64,000 bases of DNA from Saxidomus purpurata (lineage: Eukaryota; Mollusca; Bivalvia; Venerida; Veneridae): contig JAFMSR010000019.1 of the NCBI GenBank assembly GCA_022818135.1, positions 27,908,924 to 27,972,923 on the forward strand. Reading direction: 5' to 3'. The position numbers were made by a program, and so were the translations under genes. The stretch's first letter is position 1, and every line of letters starts with the position of its first letter. The notes beneath the pieces are model-generated. The model was not told the DNA's origin. It did not search any database and saw only the letters and a list, made by a program, of their open reading frames with translations. Below, piece by piece: positions 35,624 through 47,021 of this stretch.

Positions 35624-37648
35624 TTGAGACATTTTGATTGTTACTGTATGTATACGTAAACGTGGATCTCGGTACAAAGAAGATTATTATTTCTGATACT
35701 GGGGAATAAAATGGATAAAGAAACACACAATAACATGTGTGTAACAATTTTAGAGTTATAACAGAAGCGTTGACCGCGCACATGCATATTAATTCTTATA
35801 TGTTTGCCTTTATACCTGCCATTTAGTCGGTTGCCTTAGGATTTCAGATTAACCAATTATTGTGGAAATAAAGAAGGATGTTCGTTAATAGGAGTAATAA
35901 AATGCCAACACGGACAATAAAAACATTTGCAAACTATTTCTTACATGTTTTATAATTTTAATAAAATATCATCGATAGAGAAAATTATATGTACATTTAA
36001 TACATTAAAGATTTTAAAGATTGAACTCGTTTTAGTTGTATAATCTCCTCTGCTGTTTGCAGTGATGGTCATTACCAAACTGCTGTTTCACGTCTTTCAG
36101 TTTAGTTTGAATATCTTACTGAACAGATGTGGTACCGGTACTACCGACACCACATGACTGGGATATTTATGTCATTCACTTTATGTGTGAAAAACATTCA
36201 GATTAGTAAAGTTAGCAATGACTTTCGAGCTGACCCATCATTGAACTTTATTTAGATCTTCTAACAATACACAATCCACCATGGTTTGGTTTAACACTGG
36301 AAGATAGAGAACAATGTCAACATAGCAGGGTTTCATCCATCTTTCCCTATCATCTGGTCTGATCGCGCACATACTGCACATACTGCACAGTCATACTGAG
36401 GCTTGATTAAATCTTATTTTAAAATATAAAAGGTTTTGAATTAGTAACGAACTATAAAAGCTTTAGTGTAAACAGAGTTTCGTGTAGCAGTTCTATTATA
36501 AACCATGGGCATTAAACTCCTTGTCAAATCAGGCAAGAGCATTTCAAAGTAAATTAAAATGTTGTTATAACTGCTCAACAATTTGTTTTGTTCCCAGAGT
36601 TTAACCAAAGTCAAATATAGCAGCTTTTCACTCAAAGTGTCCCTATTAATGCTCCCACAATATAACTTGGCTGAGGTGCTGTTGCGTTCAATCATCAATC
36701 TATTTTTAGCATAACTGCTACGAATATGGCAAAGTATTTTTAAGGAAGGAGTAATCATTGCATTCAAGTTTGAATTATTACTTGAGAATTTAGATACTTA
36801 CGATGTCCGGGTAAAGGCCACTCATAAGGCCTACAGTCTTAAACGTAAATCGCTGTGCATCAAAACCGAAAAGTGTTCTTCATCAGTAAAGATAATTTAT
36901 TGAATGTTACATATACATAAACTTTGAAAAGACATTATTGCCAGACATTCAACAATCTCACCATGTCTCAGTCAATCATATTAAAATTCTATGATTCAAG
37001 ATCACTTTTGTTGCTATGCCCGGTATCATCGATGTTATTACTTAAATGAACGTCTAAAGCATACATATTATACTGTTAATTGGAAAGTTTCGCAGTTTGT
37101 GAACAGACTTATTTTCTAAATTCGAATTCGCGAAAGGAAAATTCTATAACTGATCTAGTAAATCTTTGTGATATGGCTCTTTCACGAAAATAGGGAAAAT
37201 TTGATCATCGAGAATATTACCCAGTTTGCAGTTGAACATAACACTGTTAAAATTCTCAATTGCAGAACTCTTGAAAAGCATTAAAGACACCACCAGTAAA
37301 ATTGATGGGATGACTCGTCTGATAACGCATACACGTCAAAGTGCAGTAAATAGCATAAACATTTCTAAACCGTGTTCAATAGATTTACTTCCCCTAGATC
37401 GCATACGTGAACATCATAAATGGGAGGTTACGCTAGTTTCTGTTTAATGTCCCGTAGAAATGAAGAAATTACAGCATTGCCTGATTGGCGGAGACAGAAT
37501 AACAAGGTATTTGATTTTAAGCAGTAGCATTTTCGTTATTTGTTTCTTTGAGGGGATATACCCGTTTCGGGAAGCCGTTTATATTACAATAAGATAGTTC
37601 TTCAAAGGGTTATGCACTAGAAATCTATCCTACTTGATATATATTCTT
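35624..37648. other. Gene-free stretch between elements A and F
   Basis: AT-rich sequence. A copy of the dispersed TTCGCGAA repeat lies at 37075-37200. No ORF here has domain motifs or splice support. Confidence 0.4.
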
Positions 37649-38706
37649 TATTCTAACGCAGTACCGATGTAACGTCGTTTCTGATTGGTAACGTCGTTCA
37701 AATTTGCGACAATTAAATAACGTATATATAGTCGCAAAATTCGAACGGCGTTTTAATTATCGCATTTAAACACATTCCCAGATAGCAATCTATATGGGAC
37801 CCATATGGGTCCCTTATGGGCACCTATATGGGTCCCATATGGGCTGCCCATATGGGACCCATATGGGATGTGCAACCGGGTTCCACATGGGTCCCATATG
37901 GGCTGCCCCATAAACAACCAATATGGGACCCATATGGGTCCCACGTGGGCAGCCCAAATACTTCCATTTTGGACAAATCTTGCATTTCTTGGCTAGAACC
38001 ATTTGCATTTACTTCCATTTTAAGTTTGCTGAACTTTCAATAAACAACAATTTGTCAGAAACATTGGACACACACATGCAAAATTCTTTAAGCTGGATTG
38101 TAACATCAGGTGCATGATTCTTGTACTTCCATTTTTATATTCTTATGCTTTAACTCTTTCTTTTTCCTGGAACAGAGACATATCGGGCAAAGGACTATAT
38201 TATAATATCATCCTGCAAGAAAACAAAACACTATATCCTTTAACACTAAAACTTTATTAACTAATCTCATGCATGGTTCATATACAGGCATGCATATAAT
38301 CAGAATAAGAAATAAGTCAAAATTCAACCTTTAAAACAACATATTTGAAGAGAAAAGTCTATGTTAACTACATGTCATGTATTTATAATAGTGTATCATA
38401 ATACAAATCTTAATTTCTAAAATCAAGAAACATAACTGCAATAACCAATATTACCCACTACTGTAGCTACATTCTGTGGACGTCTTGTACGTGAATCAAC
38501 AAAAGAAACATTTGACAAGTTTTAATACTTACGTATATAAACTTAGAAGTACACCAAATAAACATCCCAGGAAACTGTGTTTTTGTAAATCCACGGAATT
38601 TCATTTTGGCATACACAATTTTAAATTTTTAAAATACTGAAGTTTTTTTACATCAAGTATTACTTTGGTACACTAAAGTAGCAACATTGAAGTAATACTG
38701 TTTATA

Positions 38707-40500
38707 CTATGTAAATTTCTTCTTTCTCTTAAGCCCCTTCATATTGTATTCCCTGGCAAGCTGGTTTGGCACGGCCTCCTTCATCAAGCAGTCAATCGTT
38801 TCACGCACGTCCGCCCCACCAAACATGGAAAGATACCTCACCTTAAATGAATGCATAAACTTGTTTTTAAATAGAGATGTTAACACTATGAATTTTCAAA
38901 ATTATGTTGTGCACATGGGTTTTATGGCATATTTAAAAAGAAAGGACTGGGGAAACTGAATGAACCAATTAATTAAAACATGACATTTTTCAGTTTCGCA
39001 ATTAATGCAGCGAAGTTTTTGTTCACCGTGCAATATTAACCATAAATTTATTATAGCAGAATGATAAAAGGAAAAAAGATGCATGTGCTCACAACAGACC
39101 ATTATGTTTCTGCGCATTTAGGTTAGTGGATATGAGGTCAGCATTGTAATTTGTTCAGTTACGGTACTGATTAAATAACTTTTAAAGATTCATATACATG
39201 GCTAACACTTTGCTTACCTCAATTACAGCTTTGTTTGATCTCCTAGAAGTTCGTCAAATGCTTCCATCTCGGAAAAAGAGGTCCTCACTCAGGGAACTGC
39301 AGTGGCTGGTCATCTGTTGCTGACCTGGCCAACAACCGCTGCAGCATTCTCTTCATCTTTTAATTCTCATCGTCTCCAAGACCACGAGAATCTGTGTTAC
39401 GACAGCTGAAAAACGATGTCAAAAATGTGTTTAATAGGAACTATCACTACAATAGTGATGGATTCATAAATTCCTGTAAATGTCATATTTCTGGACTCGG
39501 AAGCTTACTTTGTTTTATTATGATGTAATAGGCATTTTAATAAAGTATTGTAGTCATTACAGTACTTCAAGTATTTTAAAATAATGTACAGTACACGCAA
39601 AATGTATTCTCGGTTACCAGACACGGTAACGTGGTCATTCTAAAAAGGTTTTGGTCACCTAAATAGCCACCGTGAACTTACGATGCGCTGAAATATGTGG
39701 TTGCGGTGATTCACGGTGGCCTGTCACGGTGAATCATGGTGACCAACTCGACTAAAATAAAAGAATTTGACAACTATTTTATTATATTTATTGAAGTACA
39801 AAATGTAGAATACATAAATTTCTTTAAATACTATATTTATGTAGATTTAAAGTAATTATTTACGTAAACAATGTGTCGTAAAAATCAAAAAGTTGCGACC
39901 CGAATGTGGACACCGCGAAACACCGTGCCCAGTTACTGCGATTCGCAGTGACAAATGGTCACCGCGAACTGACACTCGAATTGGGCTGACTCTGGGGGCA
40001 TTTGGGTAACCAAATTGGCGTGGACACGATGGCTGGACATCGCGGTGATAGGTGAAAATTGGAAAACACTTTGCGTGTACTGTATACCTTTTATCATTAT
40101 GAAAAGAATACACATTTTCAACCAAAAACAGTTGTGGTTGGCTTGTATTGTAGACAGAACATTTATAGGTATAAAAACATAAATAATCACAGCACTAAAA
40201 TTACTTACTAGGCCAAATATTCTGCCCACGGGACGGCGCTTCGGATCCTCGTAGTGGAGTAATCGCCAAACCAGCCTCCCCACTTCATTGCTGGACTCTC
40301 ACAGTGCCCGTGACATTAAAAAGAGGCAAAGGTGAAAATTCACCTCCAGCAGGTGTCTGTTTCAGTGTTGTGACTGGGGCAGGCATTTCAGATTATGGTG
40401 GCCTGCTCACAGTGTCCCCCTCATTCTCATCATCCATGTCACCGTCTGTTCCATCATCCTCAAACGAATCATATAGCCTTTTTGCTGGCCTATTTACAAT
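38707..40500 (-). pseudogene. Degraded DUF4806-domain protein gene inside element B
   Basis: Three minus-strand exons can be proposed: about 40500-40209, 39405-39218 and 38841-38707, with donors GTAAGT and GTAAGC and acceptors TTCAG and TTAAG. The last exon reads RYLSMFGGADVRETIDCLMK, then EAVPNQLAREYNMKGLKRKK, and stops. This fits the C-terminal half of DUF4806 (GG, V..T....M, LA..YN, G..). The middle exon has LQRLLA and, in another frame, SFSEMEAFDELLGD, the usual start of that domain. The first exon has AKRLYDSFEDD, followed by an acidic stretch. In-frame stops (after SRPP and GDDEN) and frame changes in the middle exon show decay. DUF4806 function is unknown; it is often found in repeat-associated genes. 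Confidence 0.5.
39587..40084. mobile_element. TIR element C with CACCGTGA word arms, nested in element B
   Basis: TACAGTACACGCAAA (39587-39601) and TTTGCGTGTACTGTA (40070-40084) are exact reverse complements. The outer TA pairs may be the target duplication, which would be Tc1/mariner-like. The sequence inside is rich in GGTCACC, CACGGTGA, TCACCGCG and CGCGGTGA words in both orientations. It lies in the proposed intron between 40208 and 39406 of the DUF4806-like gene. It has no transposase. Confidence 0.75.
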
Positions 40501-41429
40501 AATAAGAAAATAAATTGGTTGGTGCTTGAATGTAAGCAGCATTTACCACACAATTAAGTAATTATGACCTCTGACAAATATACCAGTGCACTTGAAACAG
40601 GCAAAAATGCCCCTTGACTTGGACAGTTTATATAGATAATGTCACAAACATGAATATTGACCACTGACTTTCGCGGAAATAAAATACATTGCAAAGGCAA
40701 ATCAAAAACTATAAAGCGTTTACAACTTTCATATACACACAGTATGTGCATGAATTTAAAGTGACAGGTCGATAATGTGAGATCGTGGTTCTGAATTCAA
40801 AAGAAATATTATCTATATGTACAAATTTACAATATTTACCTTTTCAAATGCCCTTGTTTCAAGTCTGCGGTTTAAATTTGGCGGAAGCGGAAGTCGCATC
40901 TGCGCATGCTCGAAATTTATTTTATTCATATAAATTATATTATCATGCGATACATCCTTGTAAATGAGTTTAATAATTATTTCTAAATAATATACTATAT
41001 TTTATGTATAAAAATTAAAACTTATAATTACATTAATTTCGCGCACCTAACCAGGGGTTTTGACGTTATCGGGAGGCCCAAATGGGACCCATATGGGTCC
41101 CACATGGGATGTAAAATATACGCGTATGTGTTGAATTACTAATTTTAGATTAAATGATAGAAGTTTAGATCAAGGTAGTCACATAAAAGTTCAAAGTAAA
41201 TGAGTTTGAAATACATTAATAAATGAATTTTCGTTTTTTCTAAAAGTGGTGTAATATGGGACCCATCTGGGACCCTTATGGGCAAACACACATGGGCTTG
41301 CCCACAATGGTCCCATATGGGTCCAATATGGGCATACCCATATGGGCTTGCCCAGAAGTAGCCCATATGGGACCCATATATGCATGTTTGCTGGGTTATG
41401 CGTTAGAATAGAGATAACTATTAAGTGAT

Positions 41430-41550
41430 TTTGATATTTGTGACCGTATATACGGTTTTAATGGTCGCAAACAGTTTTAACAGCTCCGGCTAAAGCCGTC
41501 GCCGTTAAATATATTTGCAACCATTAAAAACCGTATATACAGTCGTATCA
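41430..41550. repeat. Fold-back repeat with CCGTATATAC arms
   Basis: CCGTATATACGGTTTTAATG with CGCAAACAGTTTTAAC pairs with CCGTTAAATATATTTGCAAC followed by CATTAAAAACCGTATATAC. The loop holds CAGCTCCGGCTAAAGCCGTC. A diverged copy is at 61326-61430 within the duplication. Confidence 0.65.
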
Positions 41551-42363
41551 ATTTCTCGCAAATATCATTTCCATGGACTCATTAACCAAGTTTTAACCAT
41601 TTCTGACGAGAAATTGAGCTTTTAACAAGCCATTTCACATGTAATACTTCACCAAATTTAAATATCAAAAGACATTTTGGTGCATAAATCATCACCCTTT
41701 AAAACTATTAATTACTTGTTTAGATATATCTAATAGTATACCATGAAAATAGGGATATATGTACCGTTAAAAAAAAGTATTTTCTTTTCCGTCAGTCGCT
41801 CCAGCTGTATCCAGTCGCTCCCGCTTTATCGGGTTTACCGGTGTATGTAAAATCGATGCTTGACACTGCGTAAATGTGTTGCTAAATATAGAAACTGGAA
41901 ATCACGTCAAATAATTCAACAAATGAAAGAAAAGTTATTTTCTATTTGAAATTCGTTAGTTTTCTCTTTTGCAGGATACTGATTTTCAAGGTATGTAAGT
42001 TTTAATTTCTTAGTTGTAACATTAAAAAATAAAATGATAAATTTTTTACATGTAACTTGTGTTGAGTGTACATGAAAATCAATGCATTATTGGCGCCGCC
42101 CCTATTATGGAATAGTTTTTCCGGAAGTACATGCTAGGAGCGGTTATTAGAATGCGAAGAAAAATGGTTTTAACTGTATGCTAAAATAATACGAAATAGA
42201 CATTAAAATATTGATTATACACATTTCCTTCATTAAAACGTAATTGTTTAATTGTAATGTTCCTTTTCATATCTTTTAGAAAAAATACGAAAACGTAAAA
42301 CAACTTATCGGTTTTGCAAAATTATAATATCAGCTTATTTTTTACCACGTGCTTTAAAGTCAG

Positions 42364-42440
42364 TCTCCGTGGTGTAGTGGGTAAGCTGATGACCGCCTAA
42401 TTTTACGAGTGGAGTTCAAATCCCGGTCAAACCCATTTTT
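42364..42440 (+). repeat. tRNA-like sequence (degenerate)
   Basis: CTCCGTGGTGTAGTGGGTAA (A-box-like) and GTTCAAATCCCGGTC (B-box-like) are about 38 bases apart. The T arm and acceptor stem do not pair well, and a T-rich tail follows. It sits in the 42091-42642 block that is absent from duplication copy 2. I read it as a SINE head or tRNA pseudogene, not a working tRNA. Confidence 0.5.
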
Positions 42441-43189
42441 TTTAAAATAATTTTTCTTCCGTTTTTTTTCAGCTTTAAAACCACCATGATTTTAAATGTT
42501 TTCTGCAAATATTCATAAAATTTTTCATTCAAATCAAACTAATAATGATTGCTTATCAAAAAGCTAATTTCAGCTATTTAACGCCACACATGTACAAAAC
42601 TATTTTCGGCGCCCTTTGATGCTTTGCATCAATGGTATTCTTGTTAAACGTTTCGACTATAAAATTGAATGGATAGATAAATAGATAGTTTACTCAAGCA
42701 AAAGGCGATATTCCCATGAGTTGACAGTACATATAATTGCACGAGTAGTCAATGGTGGATACAAAAAATTCCATTAAATGTATGTACGTATTCAAAACAA
42801 AATATCTTTTAACGGGTTATTTCCCTTGAAGTATATTAGTAGTGTATTATACACTGTGGTAGGAAAGTGGGGCAGATTTAAATGAGCGGAAGTGTTATAT
42901 AGTGTTTCGTCGTTCGAAATATTGCTAGTTTTAATAAATATTATATTGCTATATAATCTCCCCATGCATATGATTGAAGGAAAATCTAAATGGTTTGTTG
43001 TAGGATAATGTAACGGGTACATTTTTCAGGTGAGTTTTATATTTGATTTTCATGTGTTATCCATATTAAGCTTTTAAACGTCCGATGAAAAATGAACGAG
43101 AATAGTGGAAGAAAGAATGAATACTACATAAAACTAAAAACATTTGAAAAATGAACCATGAGATGTAGATATCATTAAAGATGTCATGA

Positions 43190-43270
43190 GAAATCGACCG
43201 CCACTGCCGGGATTCGAACCGCGGGTCCCTCGATTACCGGTTGAGAGTGCCAACCACTGCACCACGGCGA
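43190..43270 (-). repeat. tRNA-like sequence (SINE head), duplication copy 1
   Basis: On the minus strand GCCGTGGTGCAGTGGTTGGC, then CTCAACCGGTAATCGAGGGA, and GGTTCGAATCCCGGCA. A cloverleaf is only partly possible, because the acceptor stem fails to close. A diverged copy is at 62638-62718, where the B-box region is eroded to GTTTCGAATC. Confidence 0.55.
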
Positions 43271-43908
43271 AACGTCAAATCTTTGGTGGTACAAAGTAAA
43301 TAGCGTTATATACTTAACTTTCTAGAGCTGTAAGCCGTTCGGCACTTCTATATATGAGACGTTTAAAAGAAAACGCGCCATGCAGATGTATACGTCAAGA
43401 ACACTATATGTAGACTTGTAGTTAATAAACTAATATTCTTCTTAGGTATACAATATAAATATGTTTTTATTCTCTACAGTGTAACCCATATTCTAGCGCA
43501 CTACCGATGTAACGTCATATCTGATTGGTTACCCAAATTTAAATGGTTAGGTATTTCTGACTTTAAGGGATACTTTATTACAGGGCACATTTGCCGTCTA
43601 GATTTTAAGGTCAGGCACGAGGTATAGGTAGAGTTATCTGTATGTGTCCTTTTTTGTAGGTGTAATTTTACATTTTGTATCTGCAGGTGTCCTTTTAACG
43701 TATAGGTATATAACGATTAGCGCCGAGGGTGAACGCGTAAGGTACAGTCTGGGGTTTCTACGTTTTGTATAGTTTATATATATGTTCATAGTTCTAGGGA
43801 ACCACACTATAGCTTCGTGAGTTTGTCAATATAAGGGTTCCAATATCGCAACCCTCTGAGGTCATAGGTTTAGTAGCTGGGCTCACAGCGGGTCAACAAC
43901 ATGACTGC

Positions 43909-44306
43909 AACTGTAAATATATAGGCAGCAATATTTATTTTTTGAAATAAAGATAGCTGTGTTGGTTCATCGATATGTACAATATCAATTGAATATGGAG
44001 TCTAATTGATCTCAAAATACATGTTTATATATTACAAATGTAAACAATAAAGATGGCGACGGATGTTCAAAATATACGTAACACTTACAGGGAAGTGATT
44101 AGAAAAACAGCTTTACATCAATGAAATACGAAATAGATTTCCTTGATATTATACAAAAACATGGAGAAATGTATATAAAACAAGATGCAACTACAAATTA
44201 CCTGTAAATATATATGCAACAATATATATTTATTGAAATAAAGATAGCTGTGTTGGTTCATCTATATGTACAGTATCAATTGAATATGGAGTCTAATTGA
44301 TATTAC
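43909..44306 (+). repeat. Direct-repeat pair of ~105 bp within copy-1-specific DNA
   Basis: The block with GAAATAAAGATAGCTGTGTT, GGTTCATCKATATGTACARTA and CAATTGAATATGGAGTCTAA occurs at about 43909-44012 and 44188-44306. About 175 bases separate them. They are absent from duplication copy 2, so either copy 2 lost them or copy 1 gained them. Confidence 0.7.
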
Positions 44307-45081
44307 GCAAATCGATTGGTCAACGCAGTCAGGTAATTTAAATAACAAAGGGATTATATATAATGTGTACAGGTTAGGTGAGAAAAGGAAAGTGTTTACC
44401 TGAAACGGCATCCTAACTACAATCTACCGCCTACGACTGTCTACTACTGTTCTACTACGTCGGCAAATATGATACTTATATATTGTTTGATGGAGACAAA
44501 ACAACAAGACTCACTTTACTCGCTTCACAAGTTATTATTTATTACATTGTATTAAACACCATTGCTTGAATAAACATATAAAATGTTAACCTGTAACATA
44601 AAGACGGATATATCGAACACTATGCTTTTGCATGTTAGTTCATTAATAATAAATAGACTTCATGCTTCAGAAACTCCTGTCAACATGTTTCAATACAGTA
44701 TGTATTAAATATCAGGGGGCATGAATAGAACGTTATAAAAAATATCATTATCTTTTGTAAATCGCTGCACAGTGTCGGATCCAAACTAAAGTTGCAAAAA
44801 AAACAACAAATAGACTAAAATGAATGTACATAAATGTGAACGTTTTTGAGTTTTAAGAGTTATGTATGTTTGATGTTTTGATGAAGAACATGTAGGTTCT
44901 TTTTATGCGGAATAGGTTTATATGTAGGCATGTGTGATATTTTCACGCTACAACAGAGTTGAACGTTTCTAAAAACTATGATCTTTGTCTCATCTCAGAA
45001 ATACAAATTGAATTGTTTTTGGTAGGGTGGGGGATGTGTGTATATATGGGTGGGGGAGGGAGAGGAGGTCATACATGTACA

Positions 45082-45268
45082 TTAAATTACTTCGTATATA
45101 ACGAGCTCCTTGGGGCCATTTAAGTTTGTTTCTAGTATCCGGAGTATGTTATATTCATATAACAGTGTCATATTAAATAAAGAAGGAATAAAATCGGGCC
45201 CAGAAAATGTATTCTTTATATCTAGATTTTCGCTGTATCCTGAGTAATCGTAAAAGGAGTTTACTGTA
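45082..45268. repeat. Short TIR repeat of the ACAGTAAACTC family upstream of the Mab-21 gene
   Basis: It contains ATAACGAGCTCCTTGGGGCC, GTATCCGGAGTATG, AATAAAGAAGGAATAAAATC and ends AAGGAGTTTACTGTAA. The partner in the second duplication copy is 63550-63675. It lies about 260 bases before the start codon at 45525. Confidence 0.6.
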
Positions 45269-45524
45269 ATTGTTTTTGCGAGCATCTCTTGTGTTCTACG
45301 TGTACATGAAAGTAACTTGCATACGTTCTAAGAAAACTCTTCCTGTTGCAAATGAAAATCATCTGCATAGATAACAATGTGTTTCCTTTACAGTATGTCA
45401 TTACTTGTGCATTTTCTTGTAAGAACGTAACCATAAATATGCAATAAATATAAAGGAAAAATATCTATTGTGTTGTTACTATTCCTGAAAAGTGCTTATC
45501 TTTATCTGATTTTAGAACACGACA

Positions 45525-47021
45525 ATGTCGAAACAGGCAAACACAGAACTTTCTAATCTCGTAAATGATGCCATGGACTGCATTGGATATTCCCTAAGAA
45601 ATATTCGTTCCAGAGCAGCTTTTTATGAAAACATTGTTGAAAAAGTGAATATTTTGACAAGCCAGAGGAATCTTGAGAATGACACAGACCTACGTTATGA
45701 ATTTATTTTGACTGGAAGCAGAAGTGAAGGTGTCGTTCAGCTACTAGGAAGTGATATAGACATGATGTTTGTTTGTCGAAATTTTTTATGTGTAGACTCG
45801 GGAAGAGATGAAAATGACCTCACTGTTATTCGTGCCGACATGACAGAATCACCACCAGGATATACAAAACTTATCCCCTTAAATATGAACGCAGAAAGGT
45901 ATGGCTCAAGTGTGTTAGCATTCAGTACGGTGTATGACTTAACAGAAGGACATATCTTATTATTAAGCTCATGTGCCAGGAACTTGCATGAAGAGGTGTT
46001 TAGGATTATTGGAAGAGTATTTAGAGGTGTACAATGCGATACAATGCAAAGTAGTGGACCATCTGTGCCTATGGCCGTGAAACAAGACTTAGGGGGCATA
46101 TTTAGGCAACTGAATATACAAACAACAACAGAAGAATCTGACCGCGTGTTAGCAATGCCGTATCTGTCATCATCTATTCTAGAAGCATGGAAAGAACGCA
46201 GAAGACATGACTGGCCTAGGCATGATGTCATTCAAGATGTTTCGACAATGGAAGGTTTTGTTGTTCCGGTTGGACCAAAGTTTAGCGAAGAACAAAATTT
46301 CGAGTGGCGAATTTGCTACACAACCGCCGAGAAGAAGCTTGCGAGAAATTTCAATCCAGTGCAGTCAAAACTTTATGTACTGTTGAAAATGATTTTCAAA
46401 CAAATCATTAATCCAGAATGTGACCTTATCAGTTCATACATGGTGAAAAATATCGTATTTTGGTTATGTGAAAAATATGACAGTGATTGCTTTACAGACG
46501 ACAAACTGATAAATTTACTTCTATATAGTTTCGCATTTTTACTTAACTGTTTACATGCCAACTTTCTCCCAAATTACATGATACCAAACAGGAATCTTCT
46601 TCTCGGGAAAGGGAACCCTCACGACAAAATAAGACTTCGTCGAATCTTAAGGGACTTCTTGAAGGAAGGTGGTGCGATTGTTTTCAGACTTCGACAACTG
46701 AGTACAATTACAAGTGTCATAATGAGCAATCCTGTGCTTGGTGAATCATATAAAGAGTTGAGAGACAAGGTTGAACGTACATTAATATCCATTGGGAACG
46801 AAATGTATCAAAACCTTTCACCGGCGATGGTGTTTTCGCGTGATCTATTTTACAATTTACAATTTGGATTATGGAGAAGCCCTGCGTTCATTGAACTTCA
46901 ACTTTCCTTGATCGCTTTGTTAAATATGGACTTTTTACAATATTTTTCAGACCCTGCGTCATGGATTAAAGAATTCCAGAGACGTTTGAGAGAATTGCAC
47001 GTGCTAATAAGCTTATGCTGA
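45525..47021 (+). CDS. Mab-21 / cGAS-like nucleotidyltransferase-fold protein (possibly 3'-truncated)
   Basis: The 498-residue product has the nucleotidyltransferase signature of the Mab-21/cGAS family. TGSRSEG is at residues 63-69 (glycine-serine motif) and SDIDMMF at 76-82 supplies two acidic metal ligands (D77, D79). The helical half has WRICYTTAEKKLARNFNPVQ (261-280) and SKLYVLLKMIFKQI, typical of Mab-21 domains. Family members include cGAS-like receptors that make cyclic dinucleotides for STING signalling; bivalves carry many paralogues. Whether this one is catalytic cannot be said, since the third acidic residue was not located. The coding part is one exon after an acceptor CTGATTTTAG just before the ATG at 45525, so a 5'-UTR intron is likely. 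The C-terminus (LRELHVLISLC) runs into the BEL/Pao pol ORF on the other strand, so the natural end may be lost. Confidence 0.85.
   Translation: MSKQANTELSNLVNDAMDCIGYSLRNIRSRAAFYENIVEKVNILTSQRNLENDTDLRYEFILTGSRSEGVVQLLGSDIDMMFVCRNFLCVDSGRDENDLTVIRADMTESPPGYTKLIPLNMNAERYGSSVLAFSTVYDLTEGHILLLSSCARNLHEEVFRIIGRVFRGVQCDTMQSSGPSVPMAVKQDLGGIFRQLNIQTTTEESDRVLAMPYLSSSILEAWKERRRHDWPRHDVIQDVSTMEGFVVPVGPKFSEEQNFEWRICYTTAEKKLARNFNPVQSKLYVLLKMIFKQIINPECDLISSYMVKNIVFWLCEKYDSDCFTDDKLINLLLYSFAFLLNCLHANFLPNYMIPNRNLLLGKGNPHDKIRLRRILRDFLKEGGAIVFRLRQLSTITSVIMSNPVLGESYKELRDKVERTLISIGNEMYQNLSPAMVFSRDLFYNLQFGLWRSPAFIELQLSLIALLNMDFLQYFSDPASWIKEFQRRLRELHVLISLC

Larger units (their letters stand above)
37777..41395. 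mobile_element. Fold-back element B, arms of CCCATATGGG-type words
   Basis: The left arm (37777-37960) starts CCCAGATAGCAA. The right arm (41240-41395) ends GTTTGCTGGG. Both arms are arrays of the palindromic word ATATGGGACCCATATGGGTC and its fragments in both orientations; another piece lies at 41073-41110. The interior carries a degraded DUF4806-like gene on the minus strand and a nested element (C). Insertion into F defines both ends; a TT target duplication is possible. Confidence 0.7.
37649..41410. mobile_element. Small TIR element F, split by element B
   Basis: TATTCTAACGCA (37649-37660) and its exact reverse complement TGCGTTAGAATA (41399-41410) frame the region. Removing element B leaves an element of about 143 bp that contains GTACCGATGTAACGTC. 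The same motif TTCTAGCGCACTACCGATGT is found at 43493 and, diverged, at 62894, so F belongs to a small dispersed family. Confidence 0.65.
41430..45611. repeat. Segmental duplication, copy 1 (upstream region and start of Mab-21 gene)
   Basis: The sequence matches 61313-64000 in the same order and orientation. Shared blocks include TGGTCGCAAACARTTTTAAC, CATTTCTGACGAGAAATTGA, GGATACTGATTTTCAAGGTA, AAACGTTTCGACTATAAAAT, ACTACCGATGT and CTGATTTTAGAA, then the Mab-21 coding start. Copy 1 has about 550 extra bases at 42091-42642 and about 860 extra at 43745-44610. The match runs past the window end, so its full length is unknown. Confidence 0.9.

Noticed and set aside
37753..38043. Several overlapping ORFs rich in GPIWVPYG-type repeats
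   Set aside because: They come from the CCCATATGGG word array of element B and exist on both strands.
43190..43270. Functional tRNA gene (box A and box B present)
   Set aside because: The acceptor stem does not close, and the copy at 62638 has a broken B box; better explained as a SINE head or pseudogene.
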